A DNA stretch of 64,000 bases from Hemibagrus wyckioides (taxonomy: Eukaryota > Chordata > Actinopteri > Siluriformes > Bagridae). A program made the position numbers and the translations under genes. Of this stretch, positions 1 through 10,906 are shown in pieces; within the stretch, counting starts at the first letter, position 1, and every line of letters starts with the position of its first letter. The DNA is taken from NCBI RefSeq assembly GCF_019097595.1, contig NC_080723.1:8757511-8821510 (forward strand), written 5' to 3'. The notes under the pieces were generated by a model. That model saw only the letters and a list, made by a program, of their open reading frames with translations, did no database searches and had not been told where the DNA came from.

Positions 1-1039
1 GTTCAGTGTACGCAAGACACAATGCTCTCTTTAATTTTCTGATTCCGGCAGTCGCAATTTTTCAGTCACTGTTCGTAGAAGCGGCATGTAGATCCTAACG
101 CTTGGTTCCAAACATGAAGAGCAACTATTGAAAGCCGCCTCAACTTGGAATTCCTACTCAGGAACCCTTTCTGCGAGTGACGTCGAAACAACATGGCCGC
201 TGGCAGCACCAGACATAAACAAATTAGCTGTTCTTGCCTTTAAATAAGATATACTCGGAGAGTTTGTGCATAAGATCCAGCTGTGTTTATCTGCATCAGA
301 TGAAGAGGAGCAAGAGTTCAGCAAGTGGCATCAAATCAACACGGCTGCTCACAGCATCAACTGTATTTTTAAACAAATTCTACTGCAAATAAACAAGGAT
401 TTGCTTTAAATCCATCAACATGTTCACGTGTCAAATCTCTAACAGTGATGCTACACTTAGCTGTTTTGAGGAGGAAGATATTCATCACTCATCACAGTTA
501 GCTGACTCGCTTGTTGCTAAGAAAACACAAACGCGAGGGAGGGGTCTATGGTTTCTTCTATATTTTGTCGTGTGAAGACACAGATGGAATCAAACCAACA
601 TGCTAACTCCTGTACACCTACAGAAATAAAACTTGACCATAAAATAATGTCCCTTAACCCTCTTGACTAGCTTGAAAGTTAAAAGATCTATGCTTTTATG
701 TCACACAGAGACACCAGGCTCCATTTACTCGAGTGTAATAAAGAGAATCGGACAGGACACTGATTTACTGCCTTGACACGCAGATCACACAGAGACGGAA
801 AAGTGACCGAGCCAGGCGTTAAAGCCTGAGTAACTCAGACACAATGGGGCAGGACGGGTTCAAGGTGTGAGAGATGGAGACTGTGGAACAGCTGAAGGAC
901 AAAGAGCAGCGTCTCTGAAGCAGCATTAATGATAATGGAGCAGGTGTGAATTAGGGAAATGAAACCAGTGAGAAGATTCGAACAACTAGTGCATTAAATG
1001 TAGCGGCTGTGTGATACGCCACATGAGAACACAGTGACA

Positions 1040-1349
1040 GTACACACTCAAGATGAGAAAACACACACACACCCCACACACAATAACACACTCAGTCTGT
1101 CTCTCTCTCTCTCTCAAACACACAAAATAAAACTATCCTTAGTCACTCACACAATAATCCTGCCATCACACACACACACATAATAATACCCTTATTAATA
1201 TAATAATATAATAACACTTTCTCTCTCACACACACAATAATCCTACCCTTAATCACTCTCACAAACAATTCTACTACCCTCATACACACACAAAAAATAC
1301 TATCCTCACAATTTCTCTCACACACACAATCACACAGACTAGTCCTACC

Positions 1350-1389
<40 letters not shown>

Positions 1390-1680
1390 AATCCTCCCGA
1401 CACACACACAAAATAATCCGCCCCTTGACACACACAAAATAATACTATCCTCACACTCACATACACTCACAATACTATCCTTACTCTCTCACACACACAA
1501 TAATCATACCCTTATACACACAAAATACTATCCTCATACACAAACTAACGCACACACACACACAATAATTCTATCCTTACTCTCACACACACACAATATC
1601 GTACCTTTACACACACAAACTCAGACACACACAGTCCTACAATAATCCTACCCTCACTCCCACACACACACACACCTCAC
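1040..1680. repeat. Complex CA-rich minisatellite with AATAATCCTA units
   Basis: Runs of CACACA alternate with AATAATCCTACCCT-like and CTCTCACA segments for about 640 bp. This gives an irregular higher-order unit of roughly 30-40 bp built on a CA microsatellite. The reverse-strand reading frame through it is a low-complexity artefact. Confidence 0.85.
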
Positions 1681-2337
1681 TCAGCACTCAGTGGTTAGAG
1701 TCTGGACCACTGAAAGGATGCATTTGTATCCCACTAAGCTGCTATTGTAGGGTCAGTGAGCCGGGTCTGTAGCTCTCATCTCATCTCAGCTGTACTTCAA
1801 TACAGATAAAAGCTGCCAAAGAAACACAGAGCCGGTCGAGTCCACATCAAATAAACCAGCGGCAGACATCCACCATCCGGTCTGATGCTGTGCTGATGTT
1901 TTTCACTATTTCTTGGTACATGATAAGAGGTCATTAATAATGAATGTACATCACTCACATCTTCAGCTTCCTATTACAGCAGTGGACTAATGCTCGGTGT
2001 GCTGCTCTCGAACTACAGCCAAACCTTCTGACAGTCAGAAATCTTTACAGCAGAGATTCCTCAACTTAATAAAACACGTGTATGATGAATTCTGAGTGCG
2101 CTATGCCAAGCAAAGGAGCCTGGTTTAAACATAACACACGATTCTGCATGCGTCTGCACAAGCAGTGCTAATGCGACTGCTATCATTATATATCACTACC
2201 CTCATGCTCTCTCTGCTCATCTTCAGGACATCCAGACGATTTAAAAGCAAAGTTTAAGCCCTGTCCATCTGCTCTCCAGCTCAGACTTCATACACAGCTA
2301 CATTAAAACACGCTGCAGCGATGCGTCTCTTAGGATT

Positions 2338-2470
2338 AAATGGGAGGGTTGCATCAGGAAGGGCATCCGGTGTAAAACCTGTGCCAAATTAAAACATGCG
2401 GACCAAATGATCCACCTTGGCGACTCCAAAACACGGAGCAGCCGAAAGAACAATAATTTTTTTTAAAGAT
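2338..2470 (+). mobile_element. 3' tail of a non-LTR retrotransposon (LINE)
   Basis: The segment contains GTCAGGAAGGGCATCCGG-like wording (here GCATCAGGAAGGGCATCCGG), then TAAAACCTGTGCCAAAT, and ends in GAGCAGCCGAAAGAACAATAA. This is the recurrent 3' end of a fish RTE-like LINE whose coding 3' end also appears at 24993-25442. It is severely 5'-truncated. Confidence 0.6.
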
Positions 2471-2689
2471 TCTGTGTGCTAATATTTTGAAGCATTACTA
2501 GGAGTCACATTCAGACAAGCCTAGTTTAATCTATTAGGGAACATGTTATTTTACTTTTTCATGCATTTTCTGCTTTCCAAACAAAGCTGTTGTGTCTCAA
2601 ATCACATCCTTACATACTATTCTATGTAGTACAGCACTACGTAGTTTTCTATTTGAGTTCATTTTACCTTCAAACTTACAGAAAAGATG

Positions 2690-2845
2690 GTTTTGTGCAG
2701 CAGATTTCTGAGCCTCTAGTGTCAGAAGGTCAGGGGTTTGAGCCCCAGCACCTCCAAGCTGCCAATTTTGGGCCCTTGAGCAAGCCCTTAAATGGCAGAA
2801 ATCTTACAGTTCTGTGATGTATGTGACAAATAAATGCTTCTTCAT
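2690..2845 (+). mobile_element. tRNA-derived SINE fragment
   Basis: A B-box-like GGGTTTGAGCCCC is followed by GGGCCCTTGAGCAAG and an end in GACAAATAAATGCTTC. The same body and tail occur in the longer copy at 23660-23890, which supports a common SINE family. Confidence 0.6.
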
Positions 2846-3954
2846 ATTAGACTCCTTCTTACCAGACACACCAAAGCTTGGAATTCAAGAGTAGAAGGGT
2901 ATCTGGTTAATGCACCGTTAAACACGACGCCAAGTCCGATATTTCGTTTCCGTGTAAATTTGTTTAGCTTGTATGCTGTAACGCAGATGGTGTGTGTGTG
3001 TGTCATACAGAATACATCAAATCTGGAAACTGAAACTCAACTGAGCTTTAAACGAGAGAACAGGTGTGTCATGCAAATGTACCTACACTACCAATAATGT
3101 GAGCATTTCTATTATAACAAGATTTAATGGCCAAAGAAGAGACATTTGAAGCTAGCTAGCATCCTGTGTGGCGTGTGGAACTTGCATTAATATTTGAGGA
3201 ATAGTGAATTATATATTTGTTTAGGAAGAGAAGTCATCAATGGGATAATTTATGAAATTCATGACACAAACACCTGTGCAATAAGTCATCATGCAGAAAA
3301 TCTTTTTTTTTATATATATAAAACTTCTTTTCTGCATGTAATAATGTTGTGAAACACTATGAAAACTTCAGATGGAGTTAAACAGCTGTAGGGCAAGTCT
3401 GTGGGCTGATCGGAGTTTGGGGCAAGAGAAAGCTTGTCTCTGATGAAATTCCCAAGGAGTCATCTAAAGAAAAGTCTGAAGTGATTAGTTTAGGAATTTG
3501 TCTCTTTGCCTAGTTAATAAAACAATGTTTTTCTGTTAAAAAAGCTGTAAAATGTGAACACAAGTTTTTGCCGTAAACGGTTGGAGTTCTGAGTAAATGT
3601 TCGCGTTTGGTTCAAGAAGGACATCCGTTTTTTTTTTTTTCTAGACTGGCATATGAAAAGCAGGAGATCCAGAACAGGTTTGGAGTCAGAGCAGGAAGTT
3701 CGCCTGCAGTCCAATCATCACTCTGCTCACATCAGATATACGAAGGCCCTGGACAAACGAAGTTCATGTCCGGGAAATCGTACGCTGAATCATAGTTTCC
3801 AGCCAGCAAGCTGCAGAATATTTTAAAAATCTGAGCTTCAATAAGTGTATGATTACACAACCCCACAAAAAAGGAAGTGAAGAAGCAAACCATTTCGGTG
3901 CATGATTACTGTGGAAAACCTAGCGTGTGTCTGTGGTAACTGTGGTACATGAGT

Positions 3955-4045
3955 ATTTTCAATTCAATTTATTTGTATAGCGCATTTAACAATGGACATT
4001 GTCTCAAAACAGCGTTACAGAAGTATTGAAACGGGGGGGGGGGGG
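3955..4045. repeat. Dispersed fish repeat fragment ending in a G run
   Basis: CAATTTATTTGTATAGCGCA, ACAATGGACATTGTCTCAAA and TTACAGAAGTAT repeat the motif found again at 22715-22790. The copy ends in a poly-G run at about 4034-4047. Confidence 0.6.
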
Positions 4046-4059
4046 GTGTAGTATCTGTA

Positions 4060-4380
4060 TGTGTGCCTGTAAGTAGTGCTTCCCTGTGTACTGTGTATCT
4101 GTAGTTAGTCTAGTATATGTGTAGTGTGTGTGGTGTCTATGTGCGTCAGTGGTATATATGTATAGTGTATTATATGTGAAGTGTGTGTCTGTGTACAGTG
4201 TATGCGTAGCGTGTGGGTGGTGTATGTGTAGTCTGTGTGGTGTGTGAGGTATATGTATAGTGTGTGTCTGTGTACTGTGTGTGGCATACTCAGTGTGTGT
4301 CTGTGTACTGTGTGTGTGTTTGTAGTGAGTGTAGAATATATGTAGTGTGTGCTTGTGTGGTGTGTGTGTGTGTCTGCCCT
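4060..4380. repeat. Degenerate GT-rich minisatellite
   Basis: Many imperfect copies of GTGTGTCTGTGTACTGTGTG and related GT/GTAT words occur here. Reading frames on both strands (repeated Cys-Val or Thr-His residues) are simple-sequence artefacts. Confidence 0.75.
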
Positions 4381-5059
4381 CTGGTATTTAATGCATGTGT
4401 TCAGTCATGCAGCGATGATCAACAGGAAATGTGCATCTATGGACTTAACAATGGGAGCAGAGAGAGAGCTGCAGTCCGCTAGGGCAGGATCGCATCCGGA
4501 AAGCGTGCTCTCTCTCTCTGCCCTGTTAGAATGACACAAATAAATAATTCTTAATCTGAACTGCAACAAAAGGAAGCCTTTGATTTCAATTTCAGACAGA
4601 GAGGGAGGATGAACTCGCTCCTATTTTCCACTACTGACAAAACTCATCTCAGTCAGCATCACCACTACAGCATATTCTTGCTGCCTTAGCACTTTCATTC
4701 GCTAACAGATGTTAACATGATTGTCACCGTTCCAAGATTTCACTTATTTCCATCACTTACAACACCATCGGGTCGTGTACTAAAGCTAATTACAGGCATC
4801 TACAGAACACAAGTTTTTGTACACATGACTACTGAAAGAGAAGAAAACACACTGAGATCCTACTAATAGTCAGCGTTTGCTCAGTTTTAGTGTACTTTCA
4901 TATCTGGATCGGAGTGAAACTAACACTTCTGGCTCATTAGCTATTTGGTTTCGAACTGCATGTAATTCAATGAACCAAAACACACACACACACCCCAATT
5001 CTCCATTGGTGTGTGTCTGAAGGGTAGACGGAAGTTCTTTCTCACAAAAAAAAAAAACA

Positions 5060-5570
5060 CTCAAACCATGTGGAAGAATGTGTTATGGTCCGATGAGACC
5101 GATTACAAAAGGTGTGTTCGGTGCAAAAAAAAGCCAAAAGAGCAGCATACCCACGGTGTAGCATAATGGTGGCAGCATTATGCTTTTAACAGGATAATCA
5201 TCCAAAGAATACATCCAAATATGAATGAACTAGCCAAAGACCAGACCTGAAACATCAGTGACCTGAAGTGGGCTATACACAGGAAATGTCCCTACAATTT
5301 GATGAATCTGGAAGGTTTTTGCAAGAAGGTGAGAAAATAAGTCAAGATGTACACACTGAGACTCTTACACAAAAGGGATGAGTGATAAAATTAAATCAAA
5401 TGTTGCTTCAACAATTTTTTCCTATAAAAATGATTTTGTATGTTGTAGGTTTCACATTCAGGGAGGAATAAAGTTCTGATATGATTTATCTTCCTTTCCT
5501 TTTCATCGCAAAACCGAGCCATTTAAACCGGGGAAGATACGTAGACTTTTATATTGCTTGAAGATAATTA
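5060..5570 (+). mobile_element. Degraded Tc1/mariner element, 3' part
   Basis: The DNA follows the 3' half of a fish Tc1 transposase gene. There is a TGTGTTATGGTCCGATGAGAC block around the first catalytic Asp, then GGTGGCAGCATTATGCTTTT, then CTAGCCAAAGACCAGACCTG (the PAQSPDL region). The 3' flank has AAAGTTCTGATATGATTTATC and a terminal stretch near 5540-5560. Many indels and stops make it non-coding. The 5' half is missing. Confidence 0.75.
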
Positions 5571-6138
5571 TCCAATGTAAATAAAATATCACATGCGCAT
5601 CACATTTGTGCCACTTTTCATTTGGCACAAATATCCAGAGCTCATCACATTACTACAGCTCTGTCCTTTGGTTCGGTTTGTGTCTCGCACGTACAAGAAA
5701 ACGTCATCTATACTCAGAGCGTTTAGGTCGCATTCAATATGGATTGGACCTGGACTGAACCTACCTCACTCAGAAGCTCTCTGAAGATGTGGGTTTGAGT
5801 CAAACTCTATAAAATAAATACTAAACTATAAACAGCCAATTTGGTTTAAACTAACTTTACAGAGTATAATGAGCAGAAGATTTAGCACAGGGTTGAAATC
5901 TGGACCTGAACGTCAGGCGTAAATGTGCACTGTGTGTAAGCATGTGAGGATGGAGCGGTGTTGTAGCACACAAATTTCTCCTTGCTCATCATATAAAGTC
6001 ACCTAAAAATAGCATGAAATAGATGTTTTTATATGTCGGTCTACCTCCAGTGCAACCCACACTTAAATACAGAGGGGAATGACCTAGATGCAGTGAAGAT
6101 ACTTGTGATGTGCTTTCTAGTTCATTGGTGACAAATTA

Positions 6139-6139
<1 letters not shown>

Positions 6140-6191
<52 letters not shown>

Positions 6192-6211
6192 AATAAATAA
6201 ATAAATAAATA
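6140..6211. repeat. (AAT)n/(AAAT)n microsatellite
   Basis: About 40 bp of AAT repeats passes directly into about 30 bp of AAAT repeats. Confidence 0.95.
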
Positions 6212-6879
6212 CAGTTGAATGAATAATTAACAAAAAACAATTTTATTATATAAATAATGTAAATAAAATAAAATATATTAAATATAAATAATAAAAAAAA
6301 TCTGTGCCAGATTCAACACCTTAGGCTTGGTTTTTTAGAGAGATTTTTTCCCACTTCATTTAGCTTCATTTTGTACACATCAAGGATATTTTACATGACA
6401 TTTTTGTTTACAATTTCAATCATAATGTTGCATAATTTTTAACTCATGGGATTCCTCCACATGGACACTTACTTTTTAATCTCTGTAATATTCAGTGAAA
6501 GTTGACGTTGATATGTCACGATATTATAAGGAATTTAAAACAAATAAACATAAGAACTAAAAGAGGTGGGTGTGTTTTTAAAATGAAAGTGTTACAAGAA
6601 TAATGTGAAATATTTAGGATGAGAACAGGATGAGCAATCACTGGTGTGTGTTGATGAGGAACAGTGGATTTTATGGCATGGCGCAGATGAAATCACGGAA
6701 TCATGTCGTTCCCGTTAGAAAATAGCAGTGGGATAAACAAACTCCTTCTGGCAGAAAATAAAAGGACAGCAGGCTTCTGATCAGCTGTATGCGCTCATGG
6801 AAAGAAAATAAACCCGCCTGTCTTCACGGGGAAGCGTGTTGTGTAGTAACATTAATAATAACCCTGATAATAAGAAGAT

Positions 6880-7420
6880 AAATGGTTACCCGCTAAGGCG
6901 TCGGGCTCGAGGCCCGTGTCGTTGTCCAGTCCACATAACACGAAGTAATGGGCGAAGCGACATGACGCCGTTGTGCTCGCGCTCATCTTCTCGGCTGGCT
7001 TTGTCCGGGTCGGTCCGCGTTCTTTGTATTTTTATGACCACATTGAGTCTATATCCGAACTGGTTTTCAGTTTCAGGAGATAGTTGTTTCTTCTTCAGAC
7101 CATAAGAAATCAGAACTGGGTTTAAAAAAAAAAAAATCACACTAGGACACGAAGCCCCTTTAAGCCGCTGTGTTTGTGCGCGCGCGCGCCCCTCTGTGCA
7201 TATGTGTGTGTGTGTGTGTGTGTGTGCGCATTGGTGAGATCCTCTTACTGACAGTTCAGAGAGTCGGCTCCTGTCGTGCACGCGCTCAAGTGCGCGCACC
7301 CTGACACGGTTCTTGGCCAATCAACGTTCAGCCTTTAAAACCTTTCGGCCAGTTCATTGACGGTGATTTGAGACTACTTGTTACGCCATGGCGGTGTCAG
7401 TGTAGGCTTTCTTTACCGAC
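6880..7420 (-). promoter_or_regulatory. CpG-rich promoter/first-exon region of dennd5b
   Basis: This block has many CpG dinucleotides in an otherwise CpG-poor neighbourhood. It contains a GCGCGC run near 7177-7189, a GT tract at 7203-7227 and an ATTGG/CCAAT-type motif around 7314-7322. It covers the dennd5b start codon and the presumed 5' UTR. A donor-like CA/GTAAGA on the minus strand near 7246 could end an upstream noncoding exon, but that is unproven. The transcription start cannot be placed. Confidence 0.5.
6890..6986 (-). CDS. dennd5b: DENND5B-like Rab GEF, first coding exon (partial gene)
   Basis: This is a single 97-nt coding exon read leftwards from an ATG whose complement ends at 6986. 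It encodes about 32 residues, including CRFAHYFVLCG and, further on, GLEPDALAG. This matches the conserved N-terminus of DENN-domain proteins of the DENND5 family, and the FAHYFVLCG form fits DENND5B better than DENND5A. A GTAACC donor follows immediately (plus strand 6884-6889), leaving phase 1. The family acts as guanine-nucleotide exchange factors for Rab GTPases on endosomal and Golgi membranes. The exon lies in a CpG-rich block, consistent with a promoter and first exon. The following exons are not visible and probably lie beyond the left edge, so 1-6889 would be intron 1. The assignment rests on one short exon plus a good donor and on recalled family sequence; the paralogue call is less sure than the family call. 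Confidence 0.78.
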
Positions 7421-7596
7421 ATGTAAAGACTTTTAACCACTTAGAGTTGCTTCTTTCTTTTTTTTTTTAAATCATATAAAGGGATAATTTGCATTATACA
7501 GTCATAGGAGAAAACTCTAATTTAAGGTGTTCCAGGATTGCTGCTGGTTTTTGAAGATTAGGTTCATTCCTTCATCTTCTGTAAGCTCTTTAACCC

Positions 7597-7599
<3 letters not shown>

Positions 7600-7674
<75 letters not shown>
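7600..7674. repeat. (TC)n(AC)n compound microsatellite
   Basis: About 20 bp of TC repeats is followed by 54 bp of uninterrupted AC repeats. Confidence 0.95.
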
Positions 7675-7676
<2 letters not shown>

Positions 7677-9104
7677 TGAGGCAATATTTTACCTAATCCA
7701 CCTACTAAAGATGAAATGATCCCTGAGGAAACCCACACAAAATATCCAAAAATTACAAAACAAAACACTACTACTTTTCATTACTGACCTGCAAGGCAGC
7801 AAGCCTTTCATTTCTATGCTCTAAAGTGCTGAATTTGTGTGAAAATGGGCTCTGTGAAGATTTAAGCACAAACCACTCTCATACATTTCACTGTGCTATC
7901 CTTAACCATATGTAAATTCCAACCCTAACTCAACCACCAATTATTACAAATAATTAGAAATGATTTGAAAAAGGGGGGAAAAATGTGATCTGCAAACATG
8001 AACTGATTATCATTTAAAGAAACTCATAAAGCTCTACATACTTTGCTTTTCCTGACCCTAATCCTCCTCTGATGGCAATCTATTCAGACTATATTGTATA
8101 TTATATAAGAATATGTAATATGCACATGCTTACCCAAATATACAGAAATATAAATCAGTTCTAACATTGGGAAACAGCTACTATACCCCTAAGCCTACTG
8201 TATGCCGCTCTCAGGGTAGCTTGTAAGTGCTAATTTGCAGTTTCTAATTATGGAAAATGGACACGGATGCCTCCATGATGAAAACATGTCTTTTGTTTGC
8301 TCCATCAGAGCATGAAAAGCTCAAAACCTACTTCAGCTGCATGTCTACAGGTTCTGATCTACTGTTAGTGAACTTTAAATAAACTTTAAATTTGCAACAT
8401 TTTGAGCTGAAAACAGCAGTGGATTATAAAGAGTTAGCAACAAAGTAGCCAGCTAACATTAGCGATAACTTTGATGATTAGCTCTAACTCTAATGCTGAT
8501 GATTAGCTTCTCAAAACACTGATGAGTATGGTCAGTTATGGATTAGTTTTTGATAACATTAATGTTGATGAATATCTCCTTAAAACAGTGATTAGTATAG
8601 TTACTGTTATACCAAATACTGAGTCGATATAAAAAAAATAAAGAAGAGGGATTTTACACTGTTCTCAGTGAGAGTGGCCATATTGATTTGACGTCACTCA
8701 GGAAAGGAACTGGTAGTTGAGAAAACTAACAAAAGATGAAATGATATTTCTGAGGAGTCTTTTCTGTGCTTTTTATTGATTGTAGGCTAGAAAACACAAG
8801 CTGCAACTACACCTCAAACACACCACTGGTTTACCATGGATTAACTCCCACACCCCTCTTTCTAGCCTCGAGAGATAAGCCCTAACTTCTAGCCAAAACA
8901 TTACCCTAGCCTGAGCTTAGGGTCATACCATAGGCAAACCTTAAACAAAGCCTAAGTCTAGGCAGGGCCGTCATTTACTTACTGTGTGTAACCTTTCTAT
9001 GAACTCCAGCCTTTGTGAACATTAGGCGGCGCTGTTTTAACACGCTTCCTGTAAAGGAGCACAGACATTTACCTTTACCACATAAGTCACGTGGTGACCT
9101 TATG

Positions 9105-9560
9105 ACATACTATTTTCTGTTGTTCTATTTTTCCTTAGTTTTTTCTTATCTTCTACAGTATTTTCTATTTTTCCTGTATTTACTGTTGTTTTTTAATTTT
9201 CTACTGTTTTTTTTATTGGTTTTCTACATTTCTGTATTTTCTGGTGATTTTCTATTTTTCCTTTGTATTTTTTATTGGTTTTCTATTGTTTCTTTGCATT
9301 GTCTGTTGGTTTTCTATTATTGTACTGTATTTTATTGTTGCTTATTTTCTCTTTTTTTCTCCTTTGTATGTTCTATTAGTTTTCTTTTTTTCCTTTGTAT
9401 TTTCTATTAGTTTTCTTTTTTTCCTTTGTATTTTCTACCTGTATTCTATTTGTCTATTGCATTTTCTGTTGATTTTCTATTTTCCTTTTGTATTTTCTGG
9501 TGGCTTTCTATTTTTTTATATTTCTATTGAGTTTCCATTTTTCTACTGTAGTTTTAATCA
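9105..9560. repeat. T-rich minisatellite (TTTTCTATTTTTCCTTTGTA-like unit)
   Basis: Some 450 bp are built from variants of TTTTCTATTTTTCCTTTGTA and TTTTCTATTGGTTTTC with an irregular period of about 30 bp, strongly strand-asymmetric (T-rich top strand). Two overlapping open frames over it look like hydrophobic proteins only because Phe, Leu and Ser codons are T-rich. Confidence 0.85.
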
Positions 9561-9606
9561 GATCTGTACAACTCCACCTAATTCTAAAAAGCTGATACAT
9601 CTTTCA

Positions 9607-9607
9607 T

Positions 9608-9675
<68 letters not shown>

Positions 9676-9689
9676 CTCTCTCTCTATCT
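9607..9689. repeat. (CT)n(CTAT)n microsatellite
   Basis: TC repeats flank a central block of uninterrupted CTAT repeats. Confidence 0.95.
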
Positions 9690-10078
9690 GAAAATTACTA
9701 TAATTCATTAAAATGTGTAAATGCCTTTGTGGTCACATTACCAGAAAAACTCTAAACACATGTATTTTAATCAACAGAAAGTGTGTTATAATTAGGTGTG
9801 GTTGGTCTCAGCCCTCCCCCATAGCTGGAACTGATCTGTTTCCTCAAGTGTCTCAGAGTCATTAGGTAACTTCATAACTCATTGTTTGGAGAATGCTCTA
9901 AGGCGGTTTAGAATAAGCACTTATTTTACACAAAGGGCCAGGGGTTTTCAGGATTATCAGTCAAACCAAGATGCAGGGCCTCATCTCTCCAACCTCTATC
10001 AGTATTTGGGATGAGAAACAGGTCTGTAAATGTGCTTCCTTTAAAATAAAAGTACAACTTGGAGTAAATACTCAAACC

Positions 10079-10246
10079 AGTGCATCTGACACCAACATCC
10101 ATGCCACGGTTAAAGCCACAGAGATCACACCATTTCTTCATTCTGATGTTTGCTATGTACATTAACTGAAGCTTTTGACCTGCCTGTATTTGCATGATGC
10201 TATGCGTTGCCGTGCTGCCATGTGATTGGCTGATTAGATTACAAAA
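10079..10246. mobile_element. Terminal fragment of a Tc1-derived repeat
   Basis: The stretch from GCATCTGACACCAACATCC to GTGATTGGCTGATTAGAT matches the right-hand arms of the foldback elements at 17095-17771 and 40563-41410. Shared words include TTCTTCATTCTGATGTTTG and GTACATTAACTGAAGC. The outer terminus is missing. Confidence 0.65.
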
Positions 10247-10906
10247 ACGCTCCTGTTTGAAGATGACCACACCCCCTTTAGATGATGTCACGCGAATGAA
10301 TTCAGTTGTCGATAGTGACATAAGTTACTTGACTTGCACTTTCTAGGAAAAAAAAACATTAAGCTAAAATGTCCCATTTTACCTGATGTCATAGTGGACC
10401 CGAATATGACCACGTCCTGCTATGATATTTGTCTGTACCGTGCTATGGAAAGTAGCTCTTACTGCAATCCATGCAGCTTAATAACGTGTGACTGAGGATC
10501 AAAGAAAAACCTAAACAATGGAAAATGACCAGAACATGATAAAAATCAGGATTACGCCATGCTTAATAACAGTTAATAAATCTGAATTCACTCGTTTGAA
10601 CCTCAGGTATCGGTGATGTGCGTCTACATGTTAGTCTGACTACAAATACCTCCCGTGTTTCATACTCACTGCACTCGATAGGGTGTATAGATCATTAAAA
10701 TCCAACCCTATGTAGGTGATATGTGTAGGGTGTGTGAATGTGTTTGGAATTTGGCCCGGTGTCCGTTTAGGTGACGCGATGGAGGACACGCCCTCCGGTA
10801 ACCACAGGACACGCCCTAAACAAAAAGAGAAACACACCTGACGCACAAAAGAGCTGTGTGTCCGGTTTTATACACACGCACACAAAAAAAAAAACCATCG
10901 ACGATT

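Larger units (their letters stand above)
1..6889 (-). other. Presumed dennd5b intron 1; repeats only
   Basis: No convincing exon was seen on either strand. The stretch holds a CA/AAT-rich minisatellite (about 1040-1680), a LINE 3' tail (2340-2470), a SINE fragment (2690-2845), a short dispersed repeat with a G run (3955-4045), a GT-rich degenerate repeat (4060-4380), a degraded Tc1 (5060-5570) and an AAT/AAAT microsatellite (6140-6211). The segments 1-1040, 1700-2330, 2850-3950, 4400-5060, 5600-6130 and 6220-6800 are AT-rich DNA in which I see nothing nameable. Confidence 0.5.
7421..10906. other. Divergent intergenic region between dennd5b and pkp2
   Basis: No gene was recognised. The region contains the compound microsatellite at 7600-7674, a pyrimidine-rich minisatellite at 9105-9560, a CTAT microsatellite at 9607-9689 and a Tc1-derived terminal fragment at 10079-10246. 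The segments 7680-9000 and 10250-10700 look like plain AT-rich DNA. The last 150 bases before 10907 should include the pkp2 5' UTR; no TATA box is obvious. Confidence 0.5.

Noticed and set aside
6886..7320. 144-residue minus-strand open frame in the CpG-rich block
   Set aside because: It overlaps the dennd5b exon in another frame, includes a CA/GT microsatellite (His-Thr run) and resembles no protein I know.
9015..9711. Two overlapping frames coding hydrophobic Phe/Leu-rich peptides
   Set aside because: They are the translation of a T-rich minisatellite and a CTAT repeat; no start context or splice support.
10856..10906. Upstream in-frame extension of pkp2
   Set aside because: It starts at a GTG, and the ATG at 10907 has good context and matches the family N-terminus.
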